NCBI GenBank assembly: GCA_036274645.1
Contig: DASUFH010000158.1
Location: forward strand, 1 to 20,968
Direction: 5' to 3'
Length of the DNA: 20,968 bases
From: DASUFH01 sp036274645
GTDB lineage: Bacteria; Acidobacteriota; Terriglobia; 20CM-2-55-15
The notes below the pieces were generated by a model, which searched no databases, was not told where the DNA came from, and saw only the letters and a list, made by a program, of their open reading frames with translations. Shown piece by piece: positions 1 through 9,196 of this stretch. The translations under genes and the position numbers were made by a program. Every line of letters begins with the position of its first letter. Within the stretch, counting starts at the first letter, position 1.

Positions 1-1
1 C

Positions 2-3000
2 GACGCGCCGATGGCCGTGGCGGACAGCTACAACACGGACGAAGATACGCCGCTGGTCGTGTCGGCGCCGGGAGTGCTCGCCAACGATACGGACGTCGAG
101 AACGATGTGTTGACGGCGATTCTGGTGCTGGGGCCGGCGCACGGCAATCTGACGCTGAACGCGGACGGTTCGTTCAGCTACACGCCGGATGCGAACTACA
201 ACGGCCCGGACAGCTTCACGTACAAAGCGAACGATGGCCAGGCGGATTCGAACATGGCCACGGTGAGCCTGACGGTGAATCCGGTGAACGACGCGCCGGT
301 GGCCGTGGGGAACAGCTACAGCACGGACGAAGATACGCCGCTGGTCGTGCCGGCGCCGGGAGTGCTCGCCAACGATACGGACGTCGAGAACGATGTGTTG
401 ACGGCGATTCTGGTGCTGGGTCCCGCGCACGGCGGTCTGACGCTGAACGCGGACGGTTCGTTCAGCTACACGCCGGATGCGAACTACAACGGACCGGACA
501 GCTTCACGTACAAAGCAAACGATGGCGAGGCGGACTCGAACGTGGCCACGGTGAGCCTGACGGTGAATCCGGTGAACGACGCGCCGATGGCCGTGGCGGA
601 CAGCTACAACACGGACGAAGATACGCCGCTGGTCGTGTCGGCGCCGGGAGTGCTCGCCAACGATACGGACGTCGAGAACGATGCGTTGACGGCGATTCTG
701 GTGCTGGGTCCCGCGCACGGCGGTCTGACGCTGAACGCGGACGGTTCGTTCAGCTACACGCCGGATGCGAACTACAACGGACCGGACAGCTTCACGTACA
801 AAGCGAACGATGGCGAGGCGGATTCGAACGTGGCCACGGTGAGCCTGACGGTGAATCCCGTCAACGACGCTCCAGCCATTGTGTCCGCAACAGTGACGCC
901 CGTCGTCAATGAAAACGGCACGGTCACGCTGGTGGTCAGCTTTACCGATCCAGACACCGCGGATCCGCATAGCGTCACCGTTACCTGGGGCGAAGGCCTG
1001 CCTGTCGGGTTCAACCTGGCGGCGGGAGTGACGACATTCACGCTCATGCATCAGTATCTCGACGACAATCCGACTGGAACGGCGTCGGATGTCTATTCGA
1101 TTGGCGTGCAGGTTACGGATAGTGGGGAAGCCTCAGACAGCGTTTCGTTGAATACGACCGTCAGTAATGTTTCCCCGGTTGTGACTGCCGGCGCGGCCAC
1201 CGCGATCGACGAAGGAACTCTGTTCTCGAGAACCGGAAGCTTTTCGGATGTGGGCACGCTCGATGTGTGGACAGCGACCATTGACTACGGCGACGGGTCG
1301 GGCGCGCAGACCCTCCAACTGAATCCGGATCATTCCTTCTCGCTCAGCCATGTGTATGCCGACAATGGCGTTTACACCGCGACGGTCCGCGTTGCGGATG
1401 ATGACTCCGGTGTTGGAATGGCGACAGTGGTGGTGACCGTCAGAAACGTGGCGCCGGCGGTGTCGTTGAGCAGCGTCAGCCAGTCGGTTCAGTACAGCGA
1501 TCCTGTGACGCCGGTGACGATTACCGCAACCGATGTTCCCGCTGACGCGCTCAGCGTGACTTCGTCGTTCAACTTCAACGGCGGCGCCTTCAGCGCCGGC
1601 CTGCCGCAGGGCCTGAGCATTGCCGGTTTGACGGCGAACTCCTGGATACTCTCCGGGAAGATGGGCGTCGCGCCGGGCGCCTACATTGTCCGGGTGAACG
1701 TCGCCGACGATGACGGCGCTTCAACGACCGCGTCAATCACCATCGTCGTTTCGCAGGAAGACGCGCGCGTCAGCTACATCGGCCCGATGCTCGTGGCCAC
1801 ACCCTCCATTTCGAACAGCGTGGCCACCATTGAACTCCGCGCCGTTATTCAGGACATCACGGCCGTTCTGCCGTTGATTGATCCCGACGGCGGAGTCATT
1901 ACGAACGCGACGGTCACGTTCGTCAATCGCGATACCGGGGCGACGATTGCCGCCAACATTCCCGTGACGCTTCTCCAGGCGTCCGACTCTCTCGTGGGAA
2001 TCGCGACGTTCAACTGGGTGGTCAACCTGGGCAACGCGGACGCGCAATCGTTCACGATCGGATTCGTGGTCGGCAACTACTACACGCGGAACGATTCCAG
2101 TGATGACGCGCTCGTGACTGTAACGAGACCACTCGAATACATGGTTACCGGCGGCGGGTACCTGATCAATGAGGATTCCGCGGGGGTGTATGCCGGCGCC
2201 GACGGTTTACGCACGAACTTCGGTTTCAATGTGAAGTTCAACAAACAGCTCTCGGCGCTGCAGGGACACGCCAACGTCATCATTCGTCAGAACGGCATTG
2301 TCTATCAGATCAAGGCCAACGCGATGCAGTCGTTGGCTGTGGATCCCGTTGCGCATACGGCAACGTTCGTGAGCAAGGCCAATCTTCAGGACATTACCGA
2401 TCCGGCGAAGACAATCTCGCTGGGAGGAAACCTGACATTGATCGTCACGCTGACCGATCCAGGCGAGCCGGGTTTTTCCGATACGATCGGCATCACGCTG
2501 TGGAAGGGAACACAACTGCTGCTCTCCAGCAATTGGACGGGCGCTCAAACCATCGAGCAACTGCTCGGCGGCGGCAACCTGGTCATCCACACCGGTGGGC
2601 ATCTCGAAGCCGGCGCAGAGTCCCCGGCAGCAGCGCAGACGATCGAGACGGTAACGTATGCGAGTCTCGAGTCGGTCGTCCAGAAGGCCAGATCCGTATG
2701 GACGGATTCGGGCCTGTCCGACGCGCAGGCGCGTGTTCTCAATGAAGCGCGGTTCGTCATTGCCGATCTCGAAGGGGCCACCCTGGGTATCAGCCTTGGG
2801 GACACCGTTTGGATCGATCGGGATGGCGCCGGGGCGGGCTGGCTCGTCGATGGCCAGCCGGAATACAACGCCAGGGCGTTCGATCTGCTGACGGTGGTCA
2901 TTCACGAGTTGGGACACGCCATGGGTTTCGATCACGCGGACGAGGCCGACAACGTCATGAGTCCGACGCTCGCGCCGTCGGTTAGAAGGCAGCCGTTGAC

Positions 3001-3253
3001 GGCCCTGCCGGGCTACCAGCCGTCGATCGCAAAGCCATTCGGTCCGGACGTTTTCGAGCCGCTCGTCCAGGGGCCGCTACGCCGATTCAGCGCTGAGGGC
3101 GAGGACGGCTATTTTGCGCCGATGGACTATCTTGCGGGTTTCGGATCGGTCGACGACAAAGTCGAGAATCCCTCCGATCTTCGCACACGTGTTAAAGCGA
3201 GGGCTTTGCGCCGCGTCTTCCTGTATGGGCGGTCCCCCCGGACAATACAGTAA
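2..3253 (+). CDS. 3' part of a giant tandem-95/PKD-repeat surface protein with C-terminal metzincin-like domain
   Basis: The reading frame is open at the window edge: the codons before the first ATG (position 11) read D-A-P, which continues the repeat consensus, so the true start lies upstream. Counting from that ATG, residues 1-96, 97-192 and 193-288 are three near-identical cadherin/Ig-like repeats of the tandem-95 (Big_9) type. PKD-like beta domains follow at about 289-480, then another Ig-like stretch to about 585. A conserved module at about 587-860 contains TGGGYLINEDSAG and ends GGGNLVI. At 965-975 the motif HELGHAMGFDH matches the HExxHxxGxxH zinc site of metzincins, with a candidate Met-turn at M983 (NVMSP). 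Family knowledge suggests a secreted or surface-anchored protein, perhaps an adhesin with its own peptidase. About 90 residues of unassigned sequence follow the zinc site. Confident on domains, unsure of role. Confidence 0.85.
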   Translation, partial: DAPMAVADSYNTDEDTPLVVSAPGVLANDTDVENDVLTAILVLGPAHGNLTLNADGSFSYTPDANYNGPDSFTYKANDGQADSNMATVSLTVNPVNDAPVAVGNSYSTDEDTPLVVPAPGVLANDTDVENDVLTAILVLGPAHGGLTLNADGSFSYTPDANYNGPDSFTYKANDGEADSNVATVSLTVNPVNDAPMAVADSYNTDEDTPLVVSAPGVLANDTDVENDALTAILVLGPAHGGLTLNADGSFSYTPDANYNGPDSFTYKANDGEADSNVATVSLTVNPVNDAPAIVSATVTPVVNENGTVTLVVSFTDPDTADPHSVTVTWGEGLPVGFNLAAGVTTFTLMHQYLDDNPTGTASDVYSIGVQVTDSGEASDSVSLNTTVSNVSPVVTAGAATAIDEGTLFSRTGSFSDVGTLDVWTATIDYGDGSGAQTLQLNPDHSFSLSHVYADNGVYTATVRVADDDSGVGMATVVVTVRNVAPAVSLSSVSQSVQYSDPVTPVTITATDVPADALSVTSSFNFNGGAFSAGLPQGLSIAGLTANSWILSGKMGVAPGAYIVRVNVADDDGASTTASITIVVSQEDARVSYIGPMLVATPSISNSVATIELRAVIQDITAVLPLIDPDGGVITNATVTFVNRDTGATIAANIPVTLLQASDSLVGIATFNWVVNLGNADAQSFTIGFVVGNYYTRNDSSDDALVTVTRPLEYMVTGGGYLINEDSAGVYAGADGLRTNFGFNVKFNKQLSALQGHANVIIRQNGIVYQIKANAMQSLAVDPVAHTATFVSKANLQDITDPAKTISLGGNLTLIVTLTDPGEPGFSDTIGITLWKGTQLLLSSNWTGAQTIEQLLGGGNLVIHTGGHLEAGAESPAAAQTIETVTYASLESVVQKARSVWTDSGLSDAQARVLNEARFVIADLEGATLGISLGDTVWIDRDGAGAGWLVDGQPEYNARAFDLLTVVIHELGHAMGFDHADEADNVMSPTLAPSVRRQPLTALPGYQPSIAKPFGPDVFEPLVQGPLRRFSAEGEDGYFAPMDYLAGFGSVDDKVENPSDLRTRVKARALRRVFLYGRSPRTIQ
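11..874 (+). repeat. Three tandem 288-bp in-frame repeats
   Basis: Units lie at 11-298, 299-586 and 587-874, each exactly 288 bp (96 codons) and almost identical at DNA level, including synonymous positions. They encode the tandem-95 Ig-like domains of the first gene. Unit 3 is a mosaic: its first third carries the unit-1 variants (MAVADSYN, VSAPG), while from about position 708 it carries the unit-2 variants (GPAHGGL, the GGA codon before CCG, and GEADSNV). The array probably continues upstream of the window. Confidence 0.95.
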
Positions 3254-3259
3254 ATGACC

Positions 3260-3277
3260 CCCTGCCGCTTCGCAGGG
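3260..3277 (+). terminator. Weak hairpin just after the metzincin-repeat gene
   Basis: Six bases after the TAA stop, CCCTGC and GCAGGG form a perfect 6-bp stem around a 6-nt loop. No T-run follows, so it is at best a weak or factor-assisted terminator. The larger palindrome at 3378-3417 may do this job instead. Confidence 0.25.
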
Positions 3278-3377
3278 CATCAACATACCGGACTCAGGAC
3301 GGGCGCCGGGTTCTCCTCCTGTCTCCTGTCACACCGGAAGGCTTTGCACAATGGAAGCATATTGAGCCCCCGTCTGC

Positions 3378-3417
3378 TTGTAGGGGCGGTCTATGACGTC
3401 TATGACCGCCCCTGCAA
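3378..3417. repeat. REP-like palindrome, GGGGCGGTC family, copy 1
   Basis: Arms at 3378-3391 and 3404-3417 pair over 14 positions (one T-G wobble) around a 12-nt loop that is itself nearly symmetrical (TATGACGTCTAT). The core GGGGCGGTCTATGAC recurs at 9202-9216. It lies in the 260-bp gap between the repeat-protein gene and the SnoaL-like gene. No coding sequence is supported elsewhere in 3254-3513. Confidence 0.7.
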
Positions 3418-3513
3418 ACCAGACTGGATGGGGCCGCGTCCTGGATTTTCCTGGCGACACAAAAGGAAAAATGCGGTTAAAATCTTATTTCTTTCATCCG
3501 AGGACAATCTCTC

Positions 3514-3957
3514 ATGGCTGACGCTCCTGCTCCTGCCGATGCTGTTCTGCGCGCCTGGTTCAACGATCTGTGGAATGAAGGGAAAGAGGACACCATTGAC
3601 CGCTTGTTTGCGGCGGATGGCGTGGCTCACGGATTGAGCGAAAACGGCGCTCCGGTTCAGGGGCGCGAGGCGTTTCGACCATTTTTCAAGACGTTCAAAT
3701 CGGCGTTTCCCGACATTCGGATCGAGGTTGTGCGAACCGTTTGTGCGGGAGACATGGGGAGCGCGCTCTGTCACGTGACGGGGACGCACCATGGACACGA
3801 TCTGGGCATGCCGGCGACGGGACAACCCGTGGATTTCTGGGGCATGTGCATGGCGCGGGTGCGCGACGGCCAGATCGTCGAGGGCTGGAACTCGTTTGAT
3901 TTTCTTTCGCTGTACCGTCAAATCGGGGCGATTTCACTACCGCAGCAGCGTTCCTGA
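3514..3957 (+). CDS. SnoaL-like / ester cyclase family protein (NTF2-like fold)
   Basis: A 147-residue protein of the length usual for SnoaL-like polyketide/ester cyclases. It starts with the typical helical segment (LRAWFNDLWNEGKEDTIDRLFAADGVAHGL), cited here only in short parts such as WNEGKEDTIDRLF, then GREAFRPFFKTFKSAFPDI. A beta-sheet half includes GTHHGHDLGMPATG and ends near IVEGWNSFDFL. The family has an NTF2-like cone with a pocket for small hydrophobic ligands, and many members act on uncharacterised substrates. A GAGG at 3500-3503 lies ten bases before the ATG. No signal peptide is seen, so it is cytoplasmic. It stands alone between two large exported-protein genes, so the context gives no substrate. 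The family call is firm; the reaction is unknown. Confidence 0.85.
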   Translation: MADAPAPADAVLRAWFNDLWNEGKEDTIDRLFAADGVAHGLSENGAPVQGREAFRPFFKTFKSAFPDIRIEVVRTVCAGDMGSALCHVTGTHHGHDLGMPATGQPVDFWGMCMARVRDGQIVEGWNSFDFLSLYRQIGAISLPQQRS

Positions 3958-4019
3958 CAATAAGCGCACGCCGTTGCCGCAGGCGAGGTCATCCGTGGTA
4001 AATTAGACGGCCTGACGAC

Positions 4020-4036
4020 CCGCGGGGCCTCCGCGG
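4020..4036 (+). other. CCGCGG hairpin in the leader of the secreted peptidase gene
   Basis: CCGCGG at 4020-4025 and again at 4031-4036 form a perfect 6-bp stem around GGCCT, followed by TTCTT. It lies 63 bases after the SnoaL-like stop and 37 bases before the next start. It could end the first transcript or structure the second leader; neither is proven. Confidence 0.3.
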
Positions 4037-4073
4037 TTCTTCCGACTTATCAATTCCATTCGGAGCATCGAGA

Positions 4074-7000
4074 GTGCAATTTCGCGCGCTTGGCAGCGCG
4101 GTAGTATTTTTAGCGATATTGGGGGCCGTGCCCAATGGGTGGGCGCAGTCGACCCTGAACTTCCCCCGCATTACGCAGGGGGAGGGATTCGGGAGTCAGA
4201 TCGCGGTCACAAATCCGTCGCCGTACTACGCCGATGTTCAGTTTTCCTTTTATCAGGAGGATGGAAGCCTGGTCCGGGCCGAAGTGGTGAATCCGGTCCG
4301 GTATCAGATCCCTCCGAGAGGGCAGCTTGCGCTCAGTTCGTCGGTTCTGTTTGGAGGTGGCAAGGCCAGCGGGTGGGTCCAGGCGACGAGTCTGACGTCC
4401 GGACTGTACGGGGAGTATTCGGCGGGCGACTTCAAAAACGTTCTGGCGAGTTCCGAGACGGCCATTGCCCTGACGACCCAGATCATTCCCTATATACCGG
4501 ACGCCGACAGCGGGTCCGCCACGATTATCGTCACCAATCCGGGAACCCGGAACGCCACGCCGACCATTTCGTTTTATGACAGCCGTGGGAATGATGTGCG
4601 GGGGCCGGACCGGCCGACGCTGGGTCCACGGGAGCAGTGGTCGACCCCGGCGCCGCGGGGAGCGGTCTGGGCGCGTGTCACGTCGCCGTCGGGCGTCGTG
4701 GCGTCGGAGTTCGCGACGGTTGGGGACGCGCGTCTGCTCATCAACGGATCCGGGGCGGCGGATGGCGACACGGTTCGGGTGGCGCCGCATTTCGTGACGG
4801 AGGGTACCTACCGTTCCACGATCGGACTGGTGAATCCCAATGGCGCAGGGACAATGGTGACCGTCAGCCTCTACGACCGGGGCCGTTCCGAGCCGGTCAA
4901 CCGTCAGACGTTTGAAGTCCCTGCCAACGGAACGCGGCAGCTTCGGTTGGCGGACTTATGGCCCGGCCCGTTCCGGTCGATCCGCGCCGGCTGGGTCGTG
5001 GTGGAGTCGGACGGCGCGCCGCTGGCCGGGCTGGTTCTTTTCGAGTCCGGGACCGGCCTGACGGCCTCGCCGCTGCAGGCGGCGCCGATGGATCGCCTGC
5101 TGTTTTCCCAGGTGATCAACAACGATTCCATCTACACCGGGATCGCGCTGGCCAACGCCGGCTCCCGGCCGGCCACGGTGGAGCTGACCCTGAGCAGCGC
5201 CGATGGGACCACGGTGGCGCAGCAAACGCTTTCCCTGGGGCCTAACGAAAAGATGGCCCAGCGCCTGGGGGAACTGGGTCTCGCGCCGGACAACACTGTG
5301 TTGGAACCGGGCGCGGCCTTTCTGACGGTGCGATCCACCGCGCCCATCTACGGATTGGAAGTGTTGGGTACGCGGGACGGCGCCCGCTTCCTTTCCGTCG
5401 AACCGGTTGTTCCGTTTGGCCCGACCTTTGTGCCGAATCCGGTTGTCGCGCGGCCGTCCATTCAGAAGGTCGATCCGCAGGACGAGATTCGTCCCGGCGG
5501 CGCGCTGCAGATATTTGCGGAGAATCTGGGAATCGACACGGTTGCGTTCGTCGGCAATCGCGCCGTAGCGCCGCGGCCGGGGCCGGACGGATCGATCATG
5601 ATCGACGTTCCCCTCCAGACGGAACCCGGGTACGTCAGCCTGAAACTGAGGAGCGGAGGGAGGAGTTCCACACCGCAGCTGATCCGGATCGCTTCAATGA
5701 ACGGCCTTCAGCTGACCGGGACGATGGAAGGCCGGGTCTTCTACCAGAAATTCGACGTGACCGACAGCGGGCTGGACCTGTCGAGACCCACGTACGTTCC
5801 GGTTCGGAACGCGGCGATCGAGGTCTACGATCCCGTGATGGAGTTTGTCACATCGGTTTCCCAGACCGACGAACTTGGCCGGTTCAAGGTAGCCGTTCCG
5901 GCTAAAGCGAATCTGACGGTTCGCGTCATCAGTCACCGCAGCGATTCCGACATCGTGGTCCTCGACAACACCAGCGGGAACGCGCCGTATGCGATTCAGT
6001 CCGAGAACGTCAGCGCTCTCGATCCCGGGGCGTTCATTTCCATGGTGGAAACAGGCCGCCGGGCGGGCGCTTTCAATATTCTGGAGCAGATTCAGCGGGC
6101 CAACGACCTGGTGGGACTGGCGGATTTCCGTTGGATCGCGCCGGGCGTCACGATCTACTGGAGTTCCCGCAACACCAACCGTTCCGGAAACGCGCGTGAC
6201 GGCTATGTCGGCACGACACGTTTCAACCCGGCGTCGGGGACCGCCTACGTGCTGGGCGACCGCGCGACCGATTCGGATGAGTTCGACGACGCCGTGATCC
6301 TGCACGAGTACGCGCACATGCTGGCGGCGCGATTCTCCTCGGACGATTCGCCGGGAGGAGCGCATGGCTCCGGCGACGTTGAAGACCCCCGTCTGGCGTG
6401 GTCGGAAGGGCTGGCGAATTTCATTTCAAGCGCGGTCCGCAACGATTCGGTTTACCGGGACTCGCGCGGCGCGAACGGCGGGTCGGTATACCGTACCGAC
6501 CTGGAAGAGAACGTTCCGGCCGGTGACGTTCCGGGATACTGGAGCGAGACATCGATCGGATCGCTCCTCTGGGACCTGTTTGACGATCGTCCGGACGCCG
6601 GAGACACGATCCAGGTTCCTTTTGCGGCCATCTGGACGGCGCTTGTGGACCTGCGCTCCACGCGGTTCGTCTATCTCCCGCTCTTCCTCGACCGGTTTGT
6701 CGATCGCAATCCCGGCGCCATCGACGCGACACGCAGCCTGGCTGCGCTCCGCCGGATCGATTACCGCTCCGGCGCGGATCCAAGCGTGGCCGATCCGTTC
6801 CCGCGTCCGATTCCGGGTAACGATCCCGTCTTTGGCGAGGTGGACTCGCTGACGTTGCGGAAAGCCAATCTCATGCAGGCGGCGCACTTCTTCTGGTTCA
6901 ACAGCGCCGGCGGGCCGGCGACCATCCGGCTCGATATCGTGGGCCTCGGGCCGGCCGGCACGGCGGACGCCAATGACCTGGATCTGTTTCTGTACGACGC

Positions 7001-7178
7001 CAACGGCAAGGAAATCGCGCACTCCTCAACTGGCGGCAACGGACAGCCGGAGATCATCCGCAGCGTTCCCCTGACCGCGGGTTCGTACGTGATCGAAGTC
7101 CGCAGCTCCTACAAGAACGGGAAAACCGGCGCAATGGTCTACAACTCCGGCCGGTATCGGCTCTCCATTTCGCGTTAG
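4074..7178 (+). CDS. Secreted multidomain gluzincin-type metallopeptidase with TIG-like, regulatory and PPC domains
   Basis: The GTG start is supported by GGAG at 4062-4065 and by an immediate Sec signal peptide: a hydrophobic run at residues 7-18 with likely cleavage near GWA-QS, about residue 24. Residues 26-455 contain several beta domains with recurring ITNP/VTNP-like and LVNPNG motifs. A TIG/IPT-like domain lies at about 461-540 and a carboxypeptidase-regulatory-like fold at about 547-640. The catalytic part has HEYAH at 744-748 and a likely third zinc ligand E778 in WSEGLAN, the HExxH plus downstream Glu arrangement of gluzincins. Residues 918-1034 resemble a pre-peptidase C-terminal (PPC) domain (DLDLFLYDANG, YVIEVRSS). 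The protein is 1034 residues long, and the architecture points to an extracellular or periplasmic protease of unknown target. No partner gene is coupled to it. Confidence 0.85.
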   Translation: MQFRALGSAVVFLAILGAVPNGWAQSTLNFPRITQGEGFGSQIAVTNPSPYYADVQFSFYQEDGSLVRAEVVNPVRYQIPPRGQLALSSSVLFGGGKASGWVQATSLTSGLYGEYSAGDFKNVLASSETAIALTTQIIPYIPDADSGSATIIVTNPGTRNATPTISFYDSRGNDVRGPDRPTLGPREQWSTPAPRGAVWARVTSPSGVVASEFATVGDARLLINGSGAADGDTVRVAPHFVTEGTYRSTIGLVNPNGAGTMVTVSLYDRGRSEPVNRQTFEVPANGTRQLRLADLWPGPFRSIRAGWVVVESDGAPLAGLVLFESGTGLTASPLQAAPMDRLLFSQVINNDSIYTGIALANAGSRPATVELTLSSADGTTVAQQTLSLGPNEKMAQRLGELGLAPDNTVLEPGAAFLTVRSTAPIYGLEVLGTRDGARFLSVEPVVPFGPTFVPNPVVARPSIQKVDPQDEIRPGGALQIFAENLGIDTVAFVGNRAVAPRPGPDGSIMIDVPLQTEPGYVSLKLRSGGRSSTPQLIRIASMNGLQLTGTMEGRVFYQKFDVTDSGLDLSRPTYVPVRNAAIEVYDPVMEFVTSVSQTDELGRFKVAVPAKANLTVRVISHRSDSDIVVLDNTSGNAPYAIQSENVSALDPGAFISMVETGRRAGAFNILEQIQRANDLVGLADFRWIAPGVTIYWSSRNTNRSGNARDGYVGTTRFNPASGTAYVLGDRATDSDEFDDAVILHEYAHMLAARFSSDDSPGGAHGSGDVEDPRLAWSEGLANFISSAVRNDSVYRDSRGANGGSVYRTDLEENVPAGDVPGYWSETSIGSLLWDLFDDRPDAGDTIQVPFAAIWTALVDLRSTRFVYLPLFLDRFVDRNPGAIDATRSLAALRRIDYRSGADPSVADPFPRPIPGNDPVFGEVDSLTLRKANLMQAAHFFWFNSAGGPATIRLDIVGLGPAGTADANDLDLFLYDANGKEIAHSSTGGNGQPEIIRSVPLTAGSYVIEVRSSYKNGKTGAMVYNSGRYRLSISR

Positions 7179-7226
7179 TTCCCATCCCGGAAGTCGTTTG
7201 TTCACGGTTTGTTAATAATCCCGGGA

Positions 7227-7255
7227 TTGCGCTCACCCGCCGTTTTGAATATTCT
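7227..7255 (+). promoter_or_regulatory. Possible sigma70-type promoter upstream of the lactate permease
   Basis: TTGCGC (7227-7232) and TATTCT (7250-7255) are separated by 17 bases in the 292-bp gap before the permease. The matches are 3/6 and 4/6 to consensus, so this is weak. The AT-richer patch around 7205-7255 stands out from its GC-rich surroundings. Confidence 0.25.
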
Positions 7256-7353
7256 TGCCGGCCGGAGATCCCGTCCCAACTGAGCGCTTTAGAACTCTTG
7301 GTTTGCCGGCGTGGTTCTCCGGTCGGTCGGCATGCGGGTGTGGGCCGACTTCT

Positions 7354-7371
7354 GGGGTCTGGCCCCTTTTT
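7354..7371 (+). terminator. Short GGGG/CCCC hairpin with T5 run
   Basis: GGGG (7354-7357), a 5-nt loop and CCCC (7363-7366) are followed by five Ts. It lies 175 bases after the secreted peptidase stop and 100 bases before the permease start. The stem is short, so it could be a weak terminator or an attenuator in the permease leader. Confidence 0.3.
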
Positions 7372-7470
7372 GCTGGATCTCACCATACAGTTTTCGACAG
7401 CCTCCGGACACCCTGCTCGGAGTCGACGGCGTAGATGTGAATCTGTGCCGATATGGGGAATGAGGAAGAT

Positions 7471-9177
7471 ATGTGGACGCACAACTATGAGCCTTTGATG
7501 GGCAGCCTCGGTCTATCGGCGATCGTGGCGGCCATACCGATCGTCGTCTTGTTCGTGATGCTGGGCGCGCTGCGGAAGCCGGCCTGGATGTCGGCGCTGA
7601 CCGCGCTCGGATCGGCGCTCGTGGTTGCGCTGGCGGTGTACGGCATGCCGGCCCAGCTGGCCGTGATGTCGACTCTGTATGGCGCCGCGTACGGCATCTT
7701 TCCGATTGCGTGGGTCGTCTTCAGTTCGATCATGCTCTACCGGCTCGTGGTGGACACGGGGAAGTTCGAAGTCATCAAGGACTCGATTGGCGGACTCACC
7801 GATGACCGCCGGCTGCAGGCCATGTTCATCGCGTTTTCGTTCGGCGCCTTCATCGAAGGCGCGGCCGGATTCGGCGCGCCGGTTGCGGTTTCTGGCGCGA
7901 TGCTGGCCGGTCTGGGCTTCAACCCGTTTTATGCGGCGGGCATCTGCCTGCTGGCCAATACGGCCCCTGTCGCCTTCGGTTCAATCGGTATTCCGGTCAC
8001 GACGCTGGCCAACGTAACCGGCCTCCCGGTGCTGAGTCTGAGCGCCATGGTCGGCCGCCTCTGCGCCATGGTGTCGGTTGTCATTCCCGGATATCTCGTT
8101 GTGGTCATGTCCGGACGAAAAAGGGCGATGGAAGTGGCGCCGGCGATTGCGGCCTGTGGTCTCTCGTTTGCTTCCGTCCAGCTACTGGTTTCGAACACGC
8201 TCGGTCCGGAACTCACCGATATCCTGAGTTCGCTTACAGGCATCGGCGTAATGGTTGTGGTCTTGAAACTGTGGAAACCGAAAAACATCATGCGGCTGGA
8301 AGGGGATCAGCCCATCAGCCATGCCGCGAGCAAACACGAACCGAGCGCGGTGTTCATGGCATGGCTGCCCTATATGCTGCTGGTCGTGGCCGTGCTGCTG
8401 GTCGGACATCCGCCGATCAAGCTGGCGATCAACCAGTGGACCGATGGGTTCCTGACCGATACGCTGCGCGCCGCGCCGGTGGAACACCCGACGCCGAACG
8501 GCCGGTTGAACAAAGTTGCCGTTCCCGGACTGCATAACATGATCGTCCAGGTACCCCCTGTGACTCCGAAGGACTCGCCGTATCCCGCGCTGTTTGAAGT
8601 GAACTGGCTGAGCGCTTCCGGAAGCGCATGCCTGCTGGCCACGCTGGCGGCGGCCATCTTCCTCGGGGTGTCGCCCAAACGGGTGGTCGGTGTCTACGTC
8701 GCGACGTTCAAGCAGCTGAAGTTTGCCATGCTCACCATCGCATGCATGCTCGGGCTGGCCTATCTCATGAACTATTCGGGGATGACATCAACGTTGGGGC
8801 TGGCCCTGGCCGCGACGGGCGGCGCATTCCCGTTCTTCAGCGCGATCGTGGGATGGCTGGGCGTGTTTCTCACCGGCAGCGACACGTCCGCCAACGCGTT
8901 GTTCGGGAACCTGCAGGTGGTGACCGCCAACAAGCTGGGGCTCAATCCGATCCTGACCGCGGCGGTGAACTCCTCGGCGGGCGTGATGGGCAAGATGATC
9001 TCGATTCAGAGCATCGCTGTGGCTGTCGCCGCTACGGGCATGACCACTTCGGATGAGAGCAAGCTGTTCCGGTTCACGATCAAGCACAGCATCCTGCTCA
9101 TGCTGGTGATGGCCATTATCTCGATGATGTTCGCGTACGTGTTTCCGCAGTACGTGCCGGTCGCGCCGGTCAAGTAG
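7471..9177 (+). CDS. lctP: L-lactate permease, LctP/LldP family
   Basis: A 568-residue polytopic membrane protein with roughly a dozen or more hydrophobic helices. E. coli LldP is about 550 residues. Family hallmarks are visible: N-terminal MWTHNYEPL, the conserved EGAAGFGAP at 129-137, an intact TGSDTSANALFGNLQ at about 468-482, and NSSAGVMGKMISIQSIAVA near the C-terminus. It is expected to import lactate (possibly glycolate) by proton symport across the inner membrane. I chose the ATG at 7471 because AGGA at 7463-7466 is correctly spaced and the protein then begins like its relatives. An in-frame ATG at 7453 adds six residues but lacks a ribosome site. A hydrophilic loop at about 325-375 is longer than I expect. 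No lactate dehydrogenase gene is adjacent; the downstream gene is convergent. Confidence 0.93.
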   Translation: MWTHNYEPLMGSLGLSAIVAAIPIVVLFVMLGALRKPAWMSALTALGSALVVALAVYGMPAQLAVMSTLYGAAYGIFPIAWVVFSSIMLYRLVVDTGKFEVIKDSIGGLTDDRRLQAMFIAFSFGAFIEGAAGFGAPVAVSGAMLAGLGFNPFYAAGICLLANTAPVAFGSIGIPVTTLANVTGLPVLSLSAMVGRLCAMVSVVIPGYLVVVMSGRKRAMEVAPAIAACGLSFASVQLLVSNTLGPELTDILSSLTGIGVMVVVLKLWKPKNIMRLEGDQPISHAASKHEPSAVFMAWLPYMLLVVAVLLVGHPPIKLAINQWTDGFLTDTLRAAPVEHPTPNGRLNKVAVPGLHNMIVQVPPVTPKDSPYPALFEVNWLSASGSACLLATLAAAIFLGVSPKRVVGVYVATFKQLKFAMLTIACMLGLAYLMNYSGMTSTLGLALAATGGAFPFFSAIVGWLGVFLTGSDTSANALFGNLQVVTANKLGLNPILTAAVNSSAGVMGKMISIQSIAVAVAATGMTTSDESKLFRFTIKHSILLMLVMAIISMMFAYVFPQYVPVAPVK

Positions 9178-9196
9178 GCGAGGAGAGCCGCCTGTC

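Noticed and set aside
1..880. CRISPR-like array
   Set aside because: The repeats are 288 bp, contiguous and coding, with no spacers. The 33-bp repeat at 15035 also lacks unique spacers.
3254..3637. 127-codon frame starting directly at the stop of the first gene (TAAATGA overlap)
   Set aside because: It crosses the REP-like palindrome and runs out of frame into the SnoaL-like gene; no ribosome site or similarity.
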